Shown piece after piece: positions 39,330 through 50,839 of a stretch of DNA of 64,000 nt. Every line of letters begins with the position of its first letter. The first letter of the stretch is position 1. The stretch lies in contig VWPU01009687.1 of the NCBI GenBank assembly GCA_013398955.1, positions 1 to 64,000 on the forward strand, in the 5' to 3' direction. This DNA comes from Callaeas wilsoni (taxonomy: Eukaryota > Chordata > Aves > Passeriformes > Callaeidae). The notes under the pieces are model-generated. The model did not search any database and was not told the origin of the DNA. It worked only from the letters and a program-made list of their open reading frames with translations. A program made the position numbers and the translations under genes.

Positions 39330-40290
39330 ATCAGAATCAGAGGAGAGGCTGGTAGAAATGCCACCATGATTAGTCTGCTACAGACTACCCACCTCAAGAG
39401 GAGGATGAGCATGCAGCCTTTTTGAAAGGCAAGGAAGTCTCTGAATTACAGTCTGTGGTTCCCATGGAAAACTTCAATAAACATCCTGACCCTTGCTGGG
39501 TCCAACACAGCAGGACACAAGCAAACCAGATTTCTGGAGGGTATCTGGGACAACTTCTTGGTATGAGCCCTGGTGGGCCAACTAGGGGTGATGCACAGCT
39601 GCATATGCTCTCCCCAAAAATGGGAGAACTGGAGGTGGAGTAATGTGGGTACTCTTGACTGCAGCAACCATGAAATAGTAGAGTTCAAGATGCTGATGGC
39701 AGCGAGAAAGGAGTAACAGGACCCAGACACAGTGTTCAAGAGAGCAGACTTTGTCTTCTTCTAGAAGTTGGTATCTGGGGTTCCATAGGTGGCAGCTTGG
39801 AAGGGCAGAGATGCTTAGGAAGGCTGACAGCATTCCCTGATTGCCAGAAGGGTCCCTTCTGTTCTCAGAGAGCTCATAGCCAAGCTTCAGTGCGAGCAGG
39901 CAGTATGCAGGATCTGGAAGCAGAGATGGGCTCCTGAGGAGGACATTGGAAATGTCATCCAGGCATGAAGGGGTGGTATTAGGAAAGTGAAAGCTGACCT
40001 AGAGCTGGTGCGTCAAAGGTTGTCTAGGGTAACAAGAAAAGGTTTTGATGTTACACTGTTTGCAAAGGGCTGAGTGAGGATGATGTGGTTCTGTTGCTGA
40101 ATAGAGCACGTGAGGTACTCATTGCCTTGCTTTACCTCAGTCTTTTACCAGTGAGATCTCCAAGACCATTGTACATAGCTAAGGGAACTCTGAACAGGGT
40201 TAAGGAGTTGAGTGAGAGATTACTTGGAGAAACTTAACCCATACAAGTCCAAAGGACCCACTGAGCTGCATCCAGTGGTGATTAGAGACA
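39330..40290 (+). mobile_element. Old CR1 LINE, ORF2 endonuclease-to-linker portion, in sense orientation
   Basis: This stretch follows the order of a CR1 ORF2 5' half, with many mutations: GGTCTGCTA-like TTAGTCTGCTACAGACTACC, AACTTCAATAAACATCCTGA (the endonuclease 'D-F-N' region), CAACACAGCAGGACACAAGC, GGGACAACTTCTTGGTA, GCAACCATGAAATAGTAGAG (the 'S-D-H' motif region), AGAGCAGACTTTGTCTTCTT, TTGCTTTACCTCAGTCTTTT and CCACTGAGCTGCATCCAG. Frameshifts and stops are frequent, so it is a fossil. It stops just before the reverse transcriptase core. Confidence 0.8.
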
Positions 40291-40605
40291 GTGGGAAAAA
40301 GTCTTAGCAAGGCAACTCTCTTGTTTTTGAAAAATCATGGAGAATAAAAGAGGTTTCTGATTTACTGGAGCCAGGCTTTTTAGAGCAGTGCATATTGGGA
40401 GGATGAGAGGCAATAGGAGTCATTGAGATAAGGAAGATTAAGCCTAGATATAAGGAAGCATTTTTTCCCTTAAAGACAGGCAGGCAGCGGAGGTTGCCCA
40501 GAGAGGCTGTGCAGGGTTTCTCAAACCTTGGAAAGTTTTAAGATGCATGGAAAAAAGCTCTGAGTAGCCTGGTCTGATCTCACAGGTCAATAATGTAAAA
40601 AATGC
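40291..40605 (+). mobile_element. 3' end of the same old CR1, after a large internal deletion
   Basis: From about 40390 the sequence matches the end of CR1 ORF2: GATGAGAGGCAATAGGAGTC, TAGATATAAGGAAGCATTTT, GAGGTTGCCCAGAGAGGCTG, AGATGCATGGAAAAAAGCTC and AGTAGCCTGGTCTGATCTCA. These are the end of the coding region and the start of the 3' UTR of a CR1 of the 'rLDIRKxFF ... RLPREV' type. Since the 5' piece ends before the RT domain and this piece begins after it, the whole polymerase core has been lost. The alternative is two independent insertions side by side. Confidence 0.75.
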
Positions 40606-43600
40606 TAGTTAGTTTGGTGCCCATGATCTTCTATAAATTCCAGAGTTGCTTTCCACCATGTACCTCACTGTACACATAGCAGTTTTGAATTTAGCTTTCT
40701 TCTTACATAGATTCTCAGTCTCATATGATGTTTCTGTCAGTTCATGCTTGCCAACTCTTGTTTTTACCACGCTGCATATCTCTTTACTGAGTAAGCATGG
40801 TCAAAACTTGCTGTCCTTTTTAGAACTCTTCTGAATTTTACTTACCAGCGCAGAGTTTCTGAATTTGTAGTAACCTCCCTTCAGGCTGGAACAGATGGTT
40901 GGCTCTTGCTCCTTTCTTAATTTTTGATTCCCTATTTGTTTGTACCTGGACCTGCCATCTCACCTCACTGGCGCTTAGTTAAAAGCTTTTGTTGAATGAC
41001 TTCTTCAGAAATTGCCCTGAAATCTCAGGAGACTGCATAAATTGGATTACTGTTAGGCATGTTATGCTTGACTTGGAGGTTTCTGGTTTTGTTTGTGGTG
41101 GGTCACTTTGTTTGTTGGTTTGGTTTTGTTTTTTTAATGGGAAGGATTTACTTACGTGTAGGTTGCGTGTAGGTAATGCCGTAGATAATGAAATTGAAAG
41201 ATCTCTTTAATTGTTCTACGACACTCCCCCTTCCCATTGAAATTTTTATGTTCATAGGACTCTTTTCTTTCAGCATTTAGTAATCTAACAGGTATTTGAA
41301 TTTTCTGTGTTCCTAGAGATCTTTTGATGTTTCCCCTTGCTTATCTCCCCTCTTTTCCTTATTCTATTGCATGCATACCTCTTTTTGCAATAGCAGAAAC
41401 ATTGTCTTTGTCCTAGCAGAAGCAAACATTTTATTTCAAGTAAGAGATTTATGGAGTTAATGTGACTTGGTGTTTTACCTTCTCTGTTGTGCAATCAGAT
41501 TTTACATTCCTAGTAGTCTCAAATCTAAAGATGACTGATTTTATGTGTATGTGCATTTCTGTAAAAGACTTTTATATACAGGAAACTGAAAATCTTTAAA
41601 TAAATGTTTTTATGGAAACTTGAGTTGTTAATTCGTTAATCACAGAGAGAAGAGCAGAGGGCAGAGAATGTAAAAGCCTGTGCTAGACCTATGATCTCAT
41701 GTTATTTATACCCAGTGTGCAACTTTATACCTTGAAAACAGATTAGAAAGAGACCTAGCTAGTTCTTATGCTCACCAGCCATACCATGTGAAAGTCTGTG
41801 GTGTCTGAAATTATAATGGCTTGATCTTAAAAGATAGTGAAACTTCTGGAGTTAGGTCTATGGAATGTAATTCAAGCAAACCACTGAAAGATTTATAACT
41901 TCAGTTAGTTGAAAATTTAAGTTATTAATATTATCTGTCAGCCAGGAAGATTTATGTTTCAAGCAACCATCCCAGGAAATTTAATGCATGTTAATTTAGA
42001 ACATTAGCTAATACCATATTTATTTATCCACAGGGCAGATTGACTACTTGGGTTGCATTGACTATGTAGAATTATTTTCTTGCTTTCTTTGGGAGGCTTG
42101 TGTAACCTGACACATCACATAGGTCAACAATATCTAAATGTTAACTACTGTCAGTCACAATGATATATTGTGTAATATAATCTCAAACTAAATTGAAAAG
42201 AAGGAAAAATCTTCCTTCTATTTAAGGGGTGCTTGTTAAGGAAAAAAAAAGATTTTGACATTTTGATGCTTTCCTTTTGCAATGTATGTTTTTTTATAGG
42301 CACCAATTAACTGAGTGAAATGCAGTCATAAATGGTTTGTGTATTTGCATTAAAAGCATGAAATCCTCAAGACATGTTTGTAGTGAGTGATAGCAAACTC
42401 TAAAAAGATTCAAACATCGCTGGAAATGTTGCCTTTACCCTGTATTTATTTGTGCCTTAGAGAAATAGGCACATGTGGAAGTCATCCTGTTCTGCAGGGG
42501 AAGAAGGAAGTCTCTCTTCAGAGAGCTCCAAACAAAGTTTTGCGTTCAACAGTTACATTCAGCAGTGTTAGAATGAACAGTAATATTTTTCCCACGGTGT
42601 AACTTCTAAAAATCTGCCCTGCTGTTGAGGACTTCTGACTTGATAATGACATGAGTTTAAAACTGAGTCCCCAAGAAAGTATGTCGAAACAAAACTGTAT
42701 TAAATCATGTTCATTTCTTCCTCACCTGCCAAGAAATGACTCGAGTTCCTCAATTATTTTTCTACCTCTTCTTGAACTTGTAATAAACCTACATTTGGGA
42801 CAGGAGTTGACCCATGCATGCTTTTGCTGCTGTTTAGTTAGATTTATAACATTTATAAAAGGACCCATAAATCTTGAGGCTTTAGAATATTTCTGTGTTG
42901 GTTGTATGTTGGTTTTTTATTTATTAATTTTTTAAAATTCTCATTATTGTAGCTACATATGTCTCCTCTTGAAATAGAACTTAAGACATCAAATTATTTA
43001 AAGAAACAAAACACAAATATATATCACCGTATGTTTTTACTTTTCTGCAATAGATTTTAGTGGCCCCCTTGTGAAAAGGTAACGTCACATGTTTTCTTGA
43101 CTGTAAGAGTTTATAGCCTGAAAATGGCTTAGAAATAATACATTTATGGAGCCTGTGGAGCAGTTCCTTTGTCCCATGCTGAGCACAAGTTAAGGGTTTG
43201 CAGGACATGGGATGTAAAAGGCAAGTAACTCACAGGACAAGGATGTGGTGTTGGAATCATGTCTTAAGCTTGCTGCCTGTGCAAGTTCTCCCCCAGATGT
43301 TTTGGTTTAAGACATTGCACCAGACTAACTTTATCTTTTGAGGTCCCAGGCAGGGTTCTGATCATGTGCAAGAAGTAATGTCCTGGCAGGACTTGCCCTA
43401 TGGAAAAGGTACCATGGGAGATGCCCGTGTCGTTCAGAGAATGTCACTGACTCGGTGTGCCAAGGGAGATTTCTGTAGGAGCAGGAAAGTGTGTGGGGAA
43501 TCAGTGAAAACTGTACTGTAAACGCTGCTGTCTCCCCTTTCGCCAGTCCCATTCCTCACACAGCATGTGCACTCTCTCCCCCAGTCTCATGACTTCCAGA

Positions 43601-45845
43601 GGGACAGGTTGCAGCTCCTCCCGTTACCAAATGAGGTATCCCAACAGGACAGCTGAGGCTTGGCATCCCCACGCTCTTTTCTCTGAGAGTCTGTCAGTCT
43701 GATGAGATCTTTTTCTTCCCCAAAAGTGCATAGCTCGCTGAATGAAGTTAACAAGCATAAATCTCCAAGAGTGCTCTTTATTTTCAAGGTCCCTAACACT
43801 TTTACCATTTTACTCTGTTGCGTTGTGTTTGGGACCTGCCTTCTTGTTTTTCTAATGTCAGTATATGTGGGGTTAGGATCTCCTTTGATCCTGGACTTCT
43901 AGTTCTGGGAAGAAGTGAACCAACTTGATGGGTGAGAATCAAGTGAGTATTTTCTTCCCAGCTGGTGGCTCAGCTACTGTTCTAACCAGTATTGTTCTTC
44001 TTTAAAGCAGCCACAAGTATTTAACTTTTACATTATTTTATGTTTCTTATTTGTCATGACAAATGGAAAGGGATTGTGATGATGTGGTAGTGCATTAATA
44101 CCAAAAAGGCTAGGATTATATAATTAAGTGTGCACATATATTCATTGTACACGAGTCCCTTGCTTCCCTGGGCATGCAGTGCAAGAGTGTAGGCTGAAGA
44201 ACATTCAGTGCTCAATCCCCATATGAGTTAAAATGGTCATTGATGGAATATTTTCTTTCCACCGTTTTCACTGTGGAAAAGCCTGGTGGGGATGTATGAT
44301 ATAAACTGTTCTGTAGAGTTTCATGGACAGAGGAATAATGATGTTGGAAATCTACTTTCTTGCTTTCCATTCCTCTGTCACTCCTTCCGTTTCCTTGTAA
44401 AGTGAACCTGTCCCTTCCAAATTCAGTCATCCTGTGATATTTGCTGACACGGTATTCCTTTTCCTGCTTTTTGTATTTCTGTAGTCTCTGGTTCCCTCGG
44501 GTTGCTTGTGTGATATTTCAAACTCTTCCCTTATATTTAGTGATTTGTAATATTACAAAATTTGTTGCAAAGGTATGGAAAGCTTTAATGGATCATGGCT
44601 TTAACTTTGACTCATAAATAGTTGCTCATTTAATTAAACTAAAGGATATAGGATGCATTGTTTAGGTGTGTTACTTAAATTTACATCACTTCATTTAGGC
44701 AAGAAGTTGAAAACTGTGACCATGTAAGGAAATGTTGGCTGCTATTTTATGTCCTAATGGATTTTTTTTTTCTTTGCTCTGACCATGTAATAGAGGAGTG
44801 GTTAAATGGCATTTTTTAGTATGTGCCAAGACACAAGCATAAAGTGAATTCTTCTGGACACGTATCATACTTAGCTGTGTTCTGAATTGCAGTAATGTTC
44901 TGAGTTTGTTGCTATAAACAAGCAAATGTTCTCTAAATGCAGGCTGGTAATGCCATGGTGAGCTGTTTGTTTAAAATGTTGACTTAACTCAAGCCTGCTA
45001 GAGGTCTTAGTTTGACTTTCTAGCCCAAACAGTATTCAAGCTGTTTTCCATCTTCTTCCATGTTGCACCTCAGCCTTTTGGAGATGTAAGACATGAGAGC
45101 TTAAAACTATATTTTATACCTAGGTTTTCAGCAGCGTGGAATGCTAATTGAGTGTTTGTTTATAAATAAAAATGTCTTTTCAGAAGTACTTTCCAAAGCT
45201 TTTGAGACCTGGGATTGAATCTGTGGTTATCAAATTGCTAAATGTTTTCCTCATCACTGCCACTGTACATGTGGGGTGGTTGTGCTGAAGTTCAGCCATC
45301 AGGCAGTGTCATATCTGTCTGTAGGAGTTTTTATTTCAGAAGGGAAGAGAAAAGGAACTCCTCTTCCTATACTGTCACAGTGAAGTTTGAGCAGGAACCT
45401 GCTCAAGTCCCAGCTTTGACGCTGCTTTCCTCACTTCCCTTCTGTCTTCCTTAAATGAAGTTTTCTAAAGAATGTGAGGGAAGCTTTGGACTGTGCCAAA
45501 TCCTCAGTGTGTGTATAAAGAAGCACAAAACTATGTTTTGGGCGACTTCCTAATTTTCTTAATGCCTATCATTAGTCTTTATTCTGGAAACAGGATTTAC
45601 CACTTAACAGGAATAAGACACGGACAGATGGAGTGGGAGACAACCCCAAAGTTATAAGGAGGAGCAGGGTAGAAGGGAGTGTGTGCCAAGAGCAACTGGT
45701 GCAGTAGCAACAAGCAGCCACTCTGTTGTGAGAAAGTAGGTTCAGAATATGAACCAAAAAGGGGGGGAAAAAATACCTCAGTAAATAGAAAAGTCTGGAA
45801 AGCCTTAGAGGGGCGAGAGAAGTGATTCTCCCAAATTAGAACTAA
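40606..45845. other. USP25: Intron 5, middle: no gene seen
   Basis: AT-rich intron with no recognised repeat body or exon. Short open frames on both strands show no domain. A moderately GC-richer patch is at 43330-43700. A G run is at about 45763-45769, just before the next CR1. Confidence 0.6.
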
Positions 45846-46190
45846 AGAATGGCCTGGATTGGAGGGGAGCTTAAAGATTATATGTTTCCAAGCCCCTGCC
45901 ATGGGCAGGAACACCTTCCACTAGACCAGGTTGGCTCCATCCAACCAGGCCCCGAACGCTTCCAGGCATGGGACCTGTGCCAGTGCCTCGTCATCTTCAC
46001 AGTAAAGAATTTCTTCCTAATGTCTGATCTAAACCTACTCTATGAGTGTGAATCCATTCCCCTTTGTCTTGTCACTCCAGGATAGTCTCTCTCCATCTTT
46101 CCTGTAGGCTGACTTCAGGTATTGGAAGGCCACAATCATGTCACCCTGAAGCCTTCTCTTCTTCAGGCTGAACAACCCCAATTCTGTCAA
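45846..46190 (-). mobile_element. CR1 LINE 3' end, antisense to USP25
   Basis: Reversed CR1 3' region: TGGCCTGGATTGGAGGGGAG, CCCTGCCATGGGCAGGAACA, CACAGTAAAGAATTTCTTCC, CTTGTCTTGTCACTCCAGG, CTGAACAACCCCAATTCTGT. The copy lies on the - strand and is 5'-truncated. Compared with the copies at 12707 and 15680 it lacks a short piece between CACTCCAGG and TAGTCTCTCTCC, where 'cccttgtaaa' is usual. Confidence 0.9.
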
Positions 46191-49100
46191 GATATAGGGA
46201 TGTAGAGTCCAAAAGTCTTGCAAGTTGGTGAGAACTGGACTCAGCTGTCAGTGATGTTGCTCATGTTTTTACAATATAGAGCTTTGGACACCCATATTCA
46301 ATCGGAGGCATGCAGGAGTATTATCACTATTGCACAAATCACTAATGTGTGCAATATTTAGGAGTACTTTTACTTTGAACCTTAGCACTTCAAATATTGA
46401 TAACTAGTAAATTTCAAATACTTTATTCTGTTGGAGGAAACATGGCAATGCATGCAGGTAGGACCATATTCTATAGCTCTGTGTTTTAATTTGATTTGAG
46501 TTATTAACGAATAAAATGTTATCCCTAATAATAGTCATTCTACCCCACTAAAACTGACTCTATATACCTTAAACCACCAAAATTGTTTATAAAGTGAAGT
46601 AAGAACATAAAGCTTATTTGTCATGGTGGCAGAGGCAAACTATTCCAAATAATAGGGCTCTGTTTCTGCTTTTTATTTTTAGAACAGTAATAATGTATTC
46701 ACTACTTAAGATTGCTCTCTGCTTGTTACACAAAATGAAGGTAGATATTGTCTTGGCTTTGTGGCTTTAAATAAAAAAATGAAATACATAAATGTCAAAT
46801 CAGAAATGCACAAAAGGCCCCAGATGACTAAATGAGGAAAATGGGTTTTATGATGTGCTAATAGATACAAGTTTTCAACTTATACAAGGTCATGTTTTAG
46901 CTAAATGGCAGTACCTAAAGGAGTTTGTTTAGGAGCTCTGTAGGAATGCACGCTTTTCTTTTTCCTTGCCAAGAAGGAAAACTTACTTTTCAAGCTCTCC
47001 TAGTAACATATATTTAGTTTTCAGGTTTCTTCCTTCTGTCCTGTCTTCCCTCTGTCCTTCCAGGCTTAACCTTTGCAAATTCAATGGGAAGCTGTCTGTG
47101 TTCATGGTATTATGAACTTTAGATTTCATGAAATCTAAACTTGTTTAGAGGTGATGCATATTAAAAATGCACAGTTCTTGTGGACAATTTTTTACCCATT
47201 TCTTGGTTTTTGTTCTCAGTGCTGGAAACAAATACAAAATTGATAGTCAAAGAGAATCAAATGTTTTCATCAGTCTGATAGTGAAACAGCTGGTTTTAGT
47301 GCCCGATGCTTACAAACTTGAAAGAATCCATCAGGGAGCCCGTCTGAAGCTTTCTGCAGCAGCTTGTTGGGTCATCTTTTATCTAGACTCAGAAGTAGTG
47401 TTTTCCTACTCCCTAAGAGTTATTGGTGTCAGTAACTTTATTAATTTAGGATTCTTCTGATGGCTTTTAATGACCCGTGCTGCATGGCAGTCATTTATAG
47501 ATTTAATATTCTGAATAATTCATATTCTTGCAGCATTAATGCAGCATCACAGTTCTTGAATGTTAAGAATTAGTCCTTTACTCAGTCAACCTAAATTTTG
47601 CCAAGGTCCTTATGTTTGATAATCCTAGACTTTGAAGGGGAAAAAAGGGATAAGCAGGGTGTTTTAAGGGAAACCAAGGCAACTTACATTCGGAAATTGT
47701 GTTTGGACTCTATGTAAGTAAACATTACTCATAAAAGTGAATGGTTTGGTATCTTACTGTATAGAAGCTACCAACTCTGCCTAGTTCTTTCTGGTATGAC
47801 TGAAAATACGTCATAACCACCCTTAGCGGGGGAATGCCCAAATATGTCTTTTGCCATTCAGCATTGTTGGTGTGAATGCCTTAAACTGAGACTGGTTTTC
47901 TGTTCTTGTTTATTCTCATTTACTTTTACTGTCTTGTTCACTCCCAAAACTGACAGAATACGAGACAGTATTCTAAAAATCTGTTGATTTTCATGGTAAT
48001 TTGAATTGGTGTAACTTAGCTTGGCTTAGTCAAGTTTCCAGATGACAGCTTTTAAATGGTTTAAATGCACTAGGGAAAAAACCCCACAAACCCACCTTGT
48101 AGAGAGGTTTTTTTTCATGCATAAGTTTTGCATACTTTGGTAAATTGTAAAGGAATTTGATCAAGGACAGCAGATGTGAAGTATCCACCTTTTAGATGCA
48201 GCCTGTTTTCTTGCACTGAGACTCCTGACACCTTTGTGCAGCTGAAGCCAAGTGGGTAAGAGGTGAGGTGCTGCTCCATGCAGTGTGTTTGGAAAGCAGA
48301 TGTGTTGAAAGCTTTCGAATGGGGCCAGTGCATGGCACTCGGGCCAGGGACAGTCTCTGCTGTGTCTCTTGGTGGCTGCAGAAGAGCAGCTTCTGCCTCA
48401 TGGGCCGCTTACCCTGGGTGCAGGGAGCCTGGACAGAAGTTGGCTCAGCAAACTGAAAATTGTTTTGCCTCACTCCTTTCTGGGCTCTGGGGTGGTTGAC
48501 GTGGGGAGGTCTCTGCTGGGCTTAAGTCAGCTTTTTTAATCTCCTTACCTCAGGAAGAATTTCAGGTTCCTCACTGAGGTACTTCAGGCACGAAAATAGT
48601 TGGTTTCAGGCACTTGTTTGCACTTAGACTGGGAAATTTTCTTTTTTTTAATGAAGGTAGAAGCTTCCTTAAGTTGATTTAGCTCAGTGTAGGAGAGCTA
48701 CAGCATGACGCTGTCCTGTGTTCATTAGTGGTGTTGGCAGCAGATAAACTGTGAGGGTTCTGCTGCCTCTCAAAACAACCAGGCACAGTGTAACCTCTTC
48801 TGATGAGAAGTTTAATAACTAAACATCTTGCATAAGAAATTTTGAATAGTACAAGGCTGAAGGAGAAAAGAGCAAGTTGGACAGTCCCCTTAATTACTCT
48901 CATCAGATTGCACAGATAGGTTTGTTCAGGTCAGTTGGAAGGCATGGAATTATGTTCAGTAGAGTTCTGAATTAAAGAAACAGAGTTTCTGTGAAAAACG
49001 TGTTGGATTGAATGTTGGCAAAAATGCTAAACTTGAGTACAGTTTTCTATACATAATTTGTGTGTTTGCATTATGAAATAGGACTGTTCAGCTGCTTAGC

Positions 49101-50752
49101 ACTTTGATGGCACTTGGATTAGTTATGGAGAGAATTCAGCCTTTGGACATTGTATTTCAGCAGCTGGTTTATTTTTTACGTAAAACATTGCTATGTTTTG
49201 CTTGATGAAGAGCCCACTAGTGGAATGCTGTTACATCATGAGACATAACTTCAATTAGTATCAGCTTCTAGACTGACACTTGAATTAAATATTAACATTT
49301 TCTGTGCTTTGAGTAAGTAAATAAAGGGCTCTGTTTTAATGTCCCTTCTCTGCAAGGATGGATAAAAGGGGAACATATATTTTGAACAGCAAAACAGGAA
49401 AAAAGTTTGACTACTCGGTTGTCTGCCTTGATTCAGCAAGGTCAGAAAGGTCTTTTTTTGGCTGATGTTTTTGATACTTTTTAAATCCAAAAAGAAGTGT
49501 GACAATGGTAGCTTCTTTGTTTTGTTGGGGATGCTGTATACTGTGGGGTATGGGAGAAGGTTTTTTCTCATTTCAGGCTCTTTCACAAGGAGAGTCAGGA
49601 ACACGGCAACTTTTCACAACCTTTTCTTCCTACCAATATGTTCTAAATTACTGAAATAAGTGCAGAGCCTCTTCACAATTTGCATTTCACTTCCTTGGCA
49701 CTGTGGTGTTGAAAACTTATTAAACTTGTTGTGATTTGTGACTTACGTCTTTACATGGGTAGGACAAGTTCTGGGATCAAAGGCTATTGCTGGGGTAAGC
49801 AAACTCTGCCTTTCCAAAACAAATAGCTACGATATGTGATGGAGTGGGAGTAGAATTAATTATAGATTGTAAACTCAAGAAGGTACAAATAGGAAGGCAA
49901 ATCTTTCCTGTGCTTCTCTGATGAGCATGTTTAAGGTACTTCAGACCTATCCTGCCGCCCTGTCTTCATCAAAATGCTTTTCTGTAATGAAGTGATTTTT
50001 AGTTAAGATGCTTTTTATCTCTACAGAAAAGCAGTGATGTAGTTCCATAAGTGCTGAGGCCTCCAGTTCTCAGCCAAAGCTTTGGACTTTTATTTTTTGC
50101 TCTTGTGCTCTCTTGGCTTCAGGCTCTGGGTTACACTGTGGAGTTCTTTGTGGGTGTGCCTGCAGGCACCTGTTTTCATGTCCTAGACAGCAGGCACCTG
50201 TCTTTTCATGTGTCCATAAAATGGAAATGTTATCAGTCCCTTACTGCAAAGTTGTATAACCCAATTTCGTTACTCTAGCGTGCATCCCTCAGATCATATA
50301 GGAATGGGAGGAGAGGACAGAATGCAAAATGTTCAGCTAATGCAAATGGAATAAGTTGCACATGCAGAGATGTACTCTCTGTGCACTGAGGAGTAGATGA
50401 TACAGGGCCTACAAGATGAATTTTAGATGGCTAAACAGTGTTTCATGTCAATTTGAAAACTGACAGTTATACAATTAATAAAATCCTAGTTGTAAAATGT
50501 AATTTGCCTATCATGTAAAATTATTGTTCTTTTTATGTGATTAAGTGCAGAGATACTCTTTTATTACACTGTTTTCTTGGCAAAAATAATTGTCTTCTGG
50601 TGAAAATATGTTTAGCAATAATCTGCCTTCTGAAATAAAACTTAACATTGCATAAGTTTAACCCTTCATTTATTTTGCTAAGGCTTATTTGGAAGAGTTT
50701 TGTATTGTTTGTAGATGTGCTTAAAGATTTTCTTGATTTTTTTTCTTTTCAG
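46191..50752. other. USP25: Intron 5, last part: no gene seen
   Basis: AT-rich intron. It includes an imperfect 28-bp tandem duplication at 50162-50217 and a slightly GC-richer patch at 48200-48500. No exon or repeat family is recognised. It ends in TTGATTTTTTTTCTTTTCAG, a strong acceptor for exon 6. Confidence 0.6.
50162..50217. repeat. Imperfect 28-bp tandem duplication
   Basis: GCAGGCACCTGTTTTCATGT at 50162 recurs as GCAGGCACCTGTCTTTTCAT at 50190, with small insertions and differences in the second half of the unit. Intronic, about 540 bp upstream of exon 6. Confidence 0.75.
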
Positions 50753-50839
50753 TCATTATTTAACCTACTGGAGTTTCGAAGACTAGTTTTGAATTTCAAT
50801 CCTCCTGCAAATGCTCAAGATTTGCCCCGAAACCAAAAG
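50753..50839 (+). CDS. USP25: USP25 exon 6: catalytic domain, thumb region
   Basis: 87 nt, phase 0 to phase 0, 29 codons (about residues 186-214): [20 protein letters not shown] and then AQDLPRNQK. It continues directly from the Cys box of exon 5 ([12 protein letters not shown]), the usual helix following the catalytic cysteine in USP enzymes. The acceptor has a long T/C tract; the donor is AAG|GTAAAA. Skipping this exon would keep the frame but remove the helix after the nucleophile. Confidence 0.97.

Noticed and set aside
45597..46223. Open frames on both strands around the intron 5 CR1
   Set aside because: They fall in and beside a CR1 3' end and mix its frames; only a short stretch matches the ORF2 tail.
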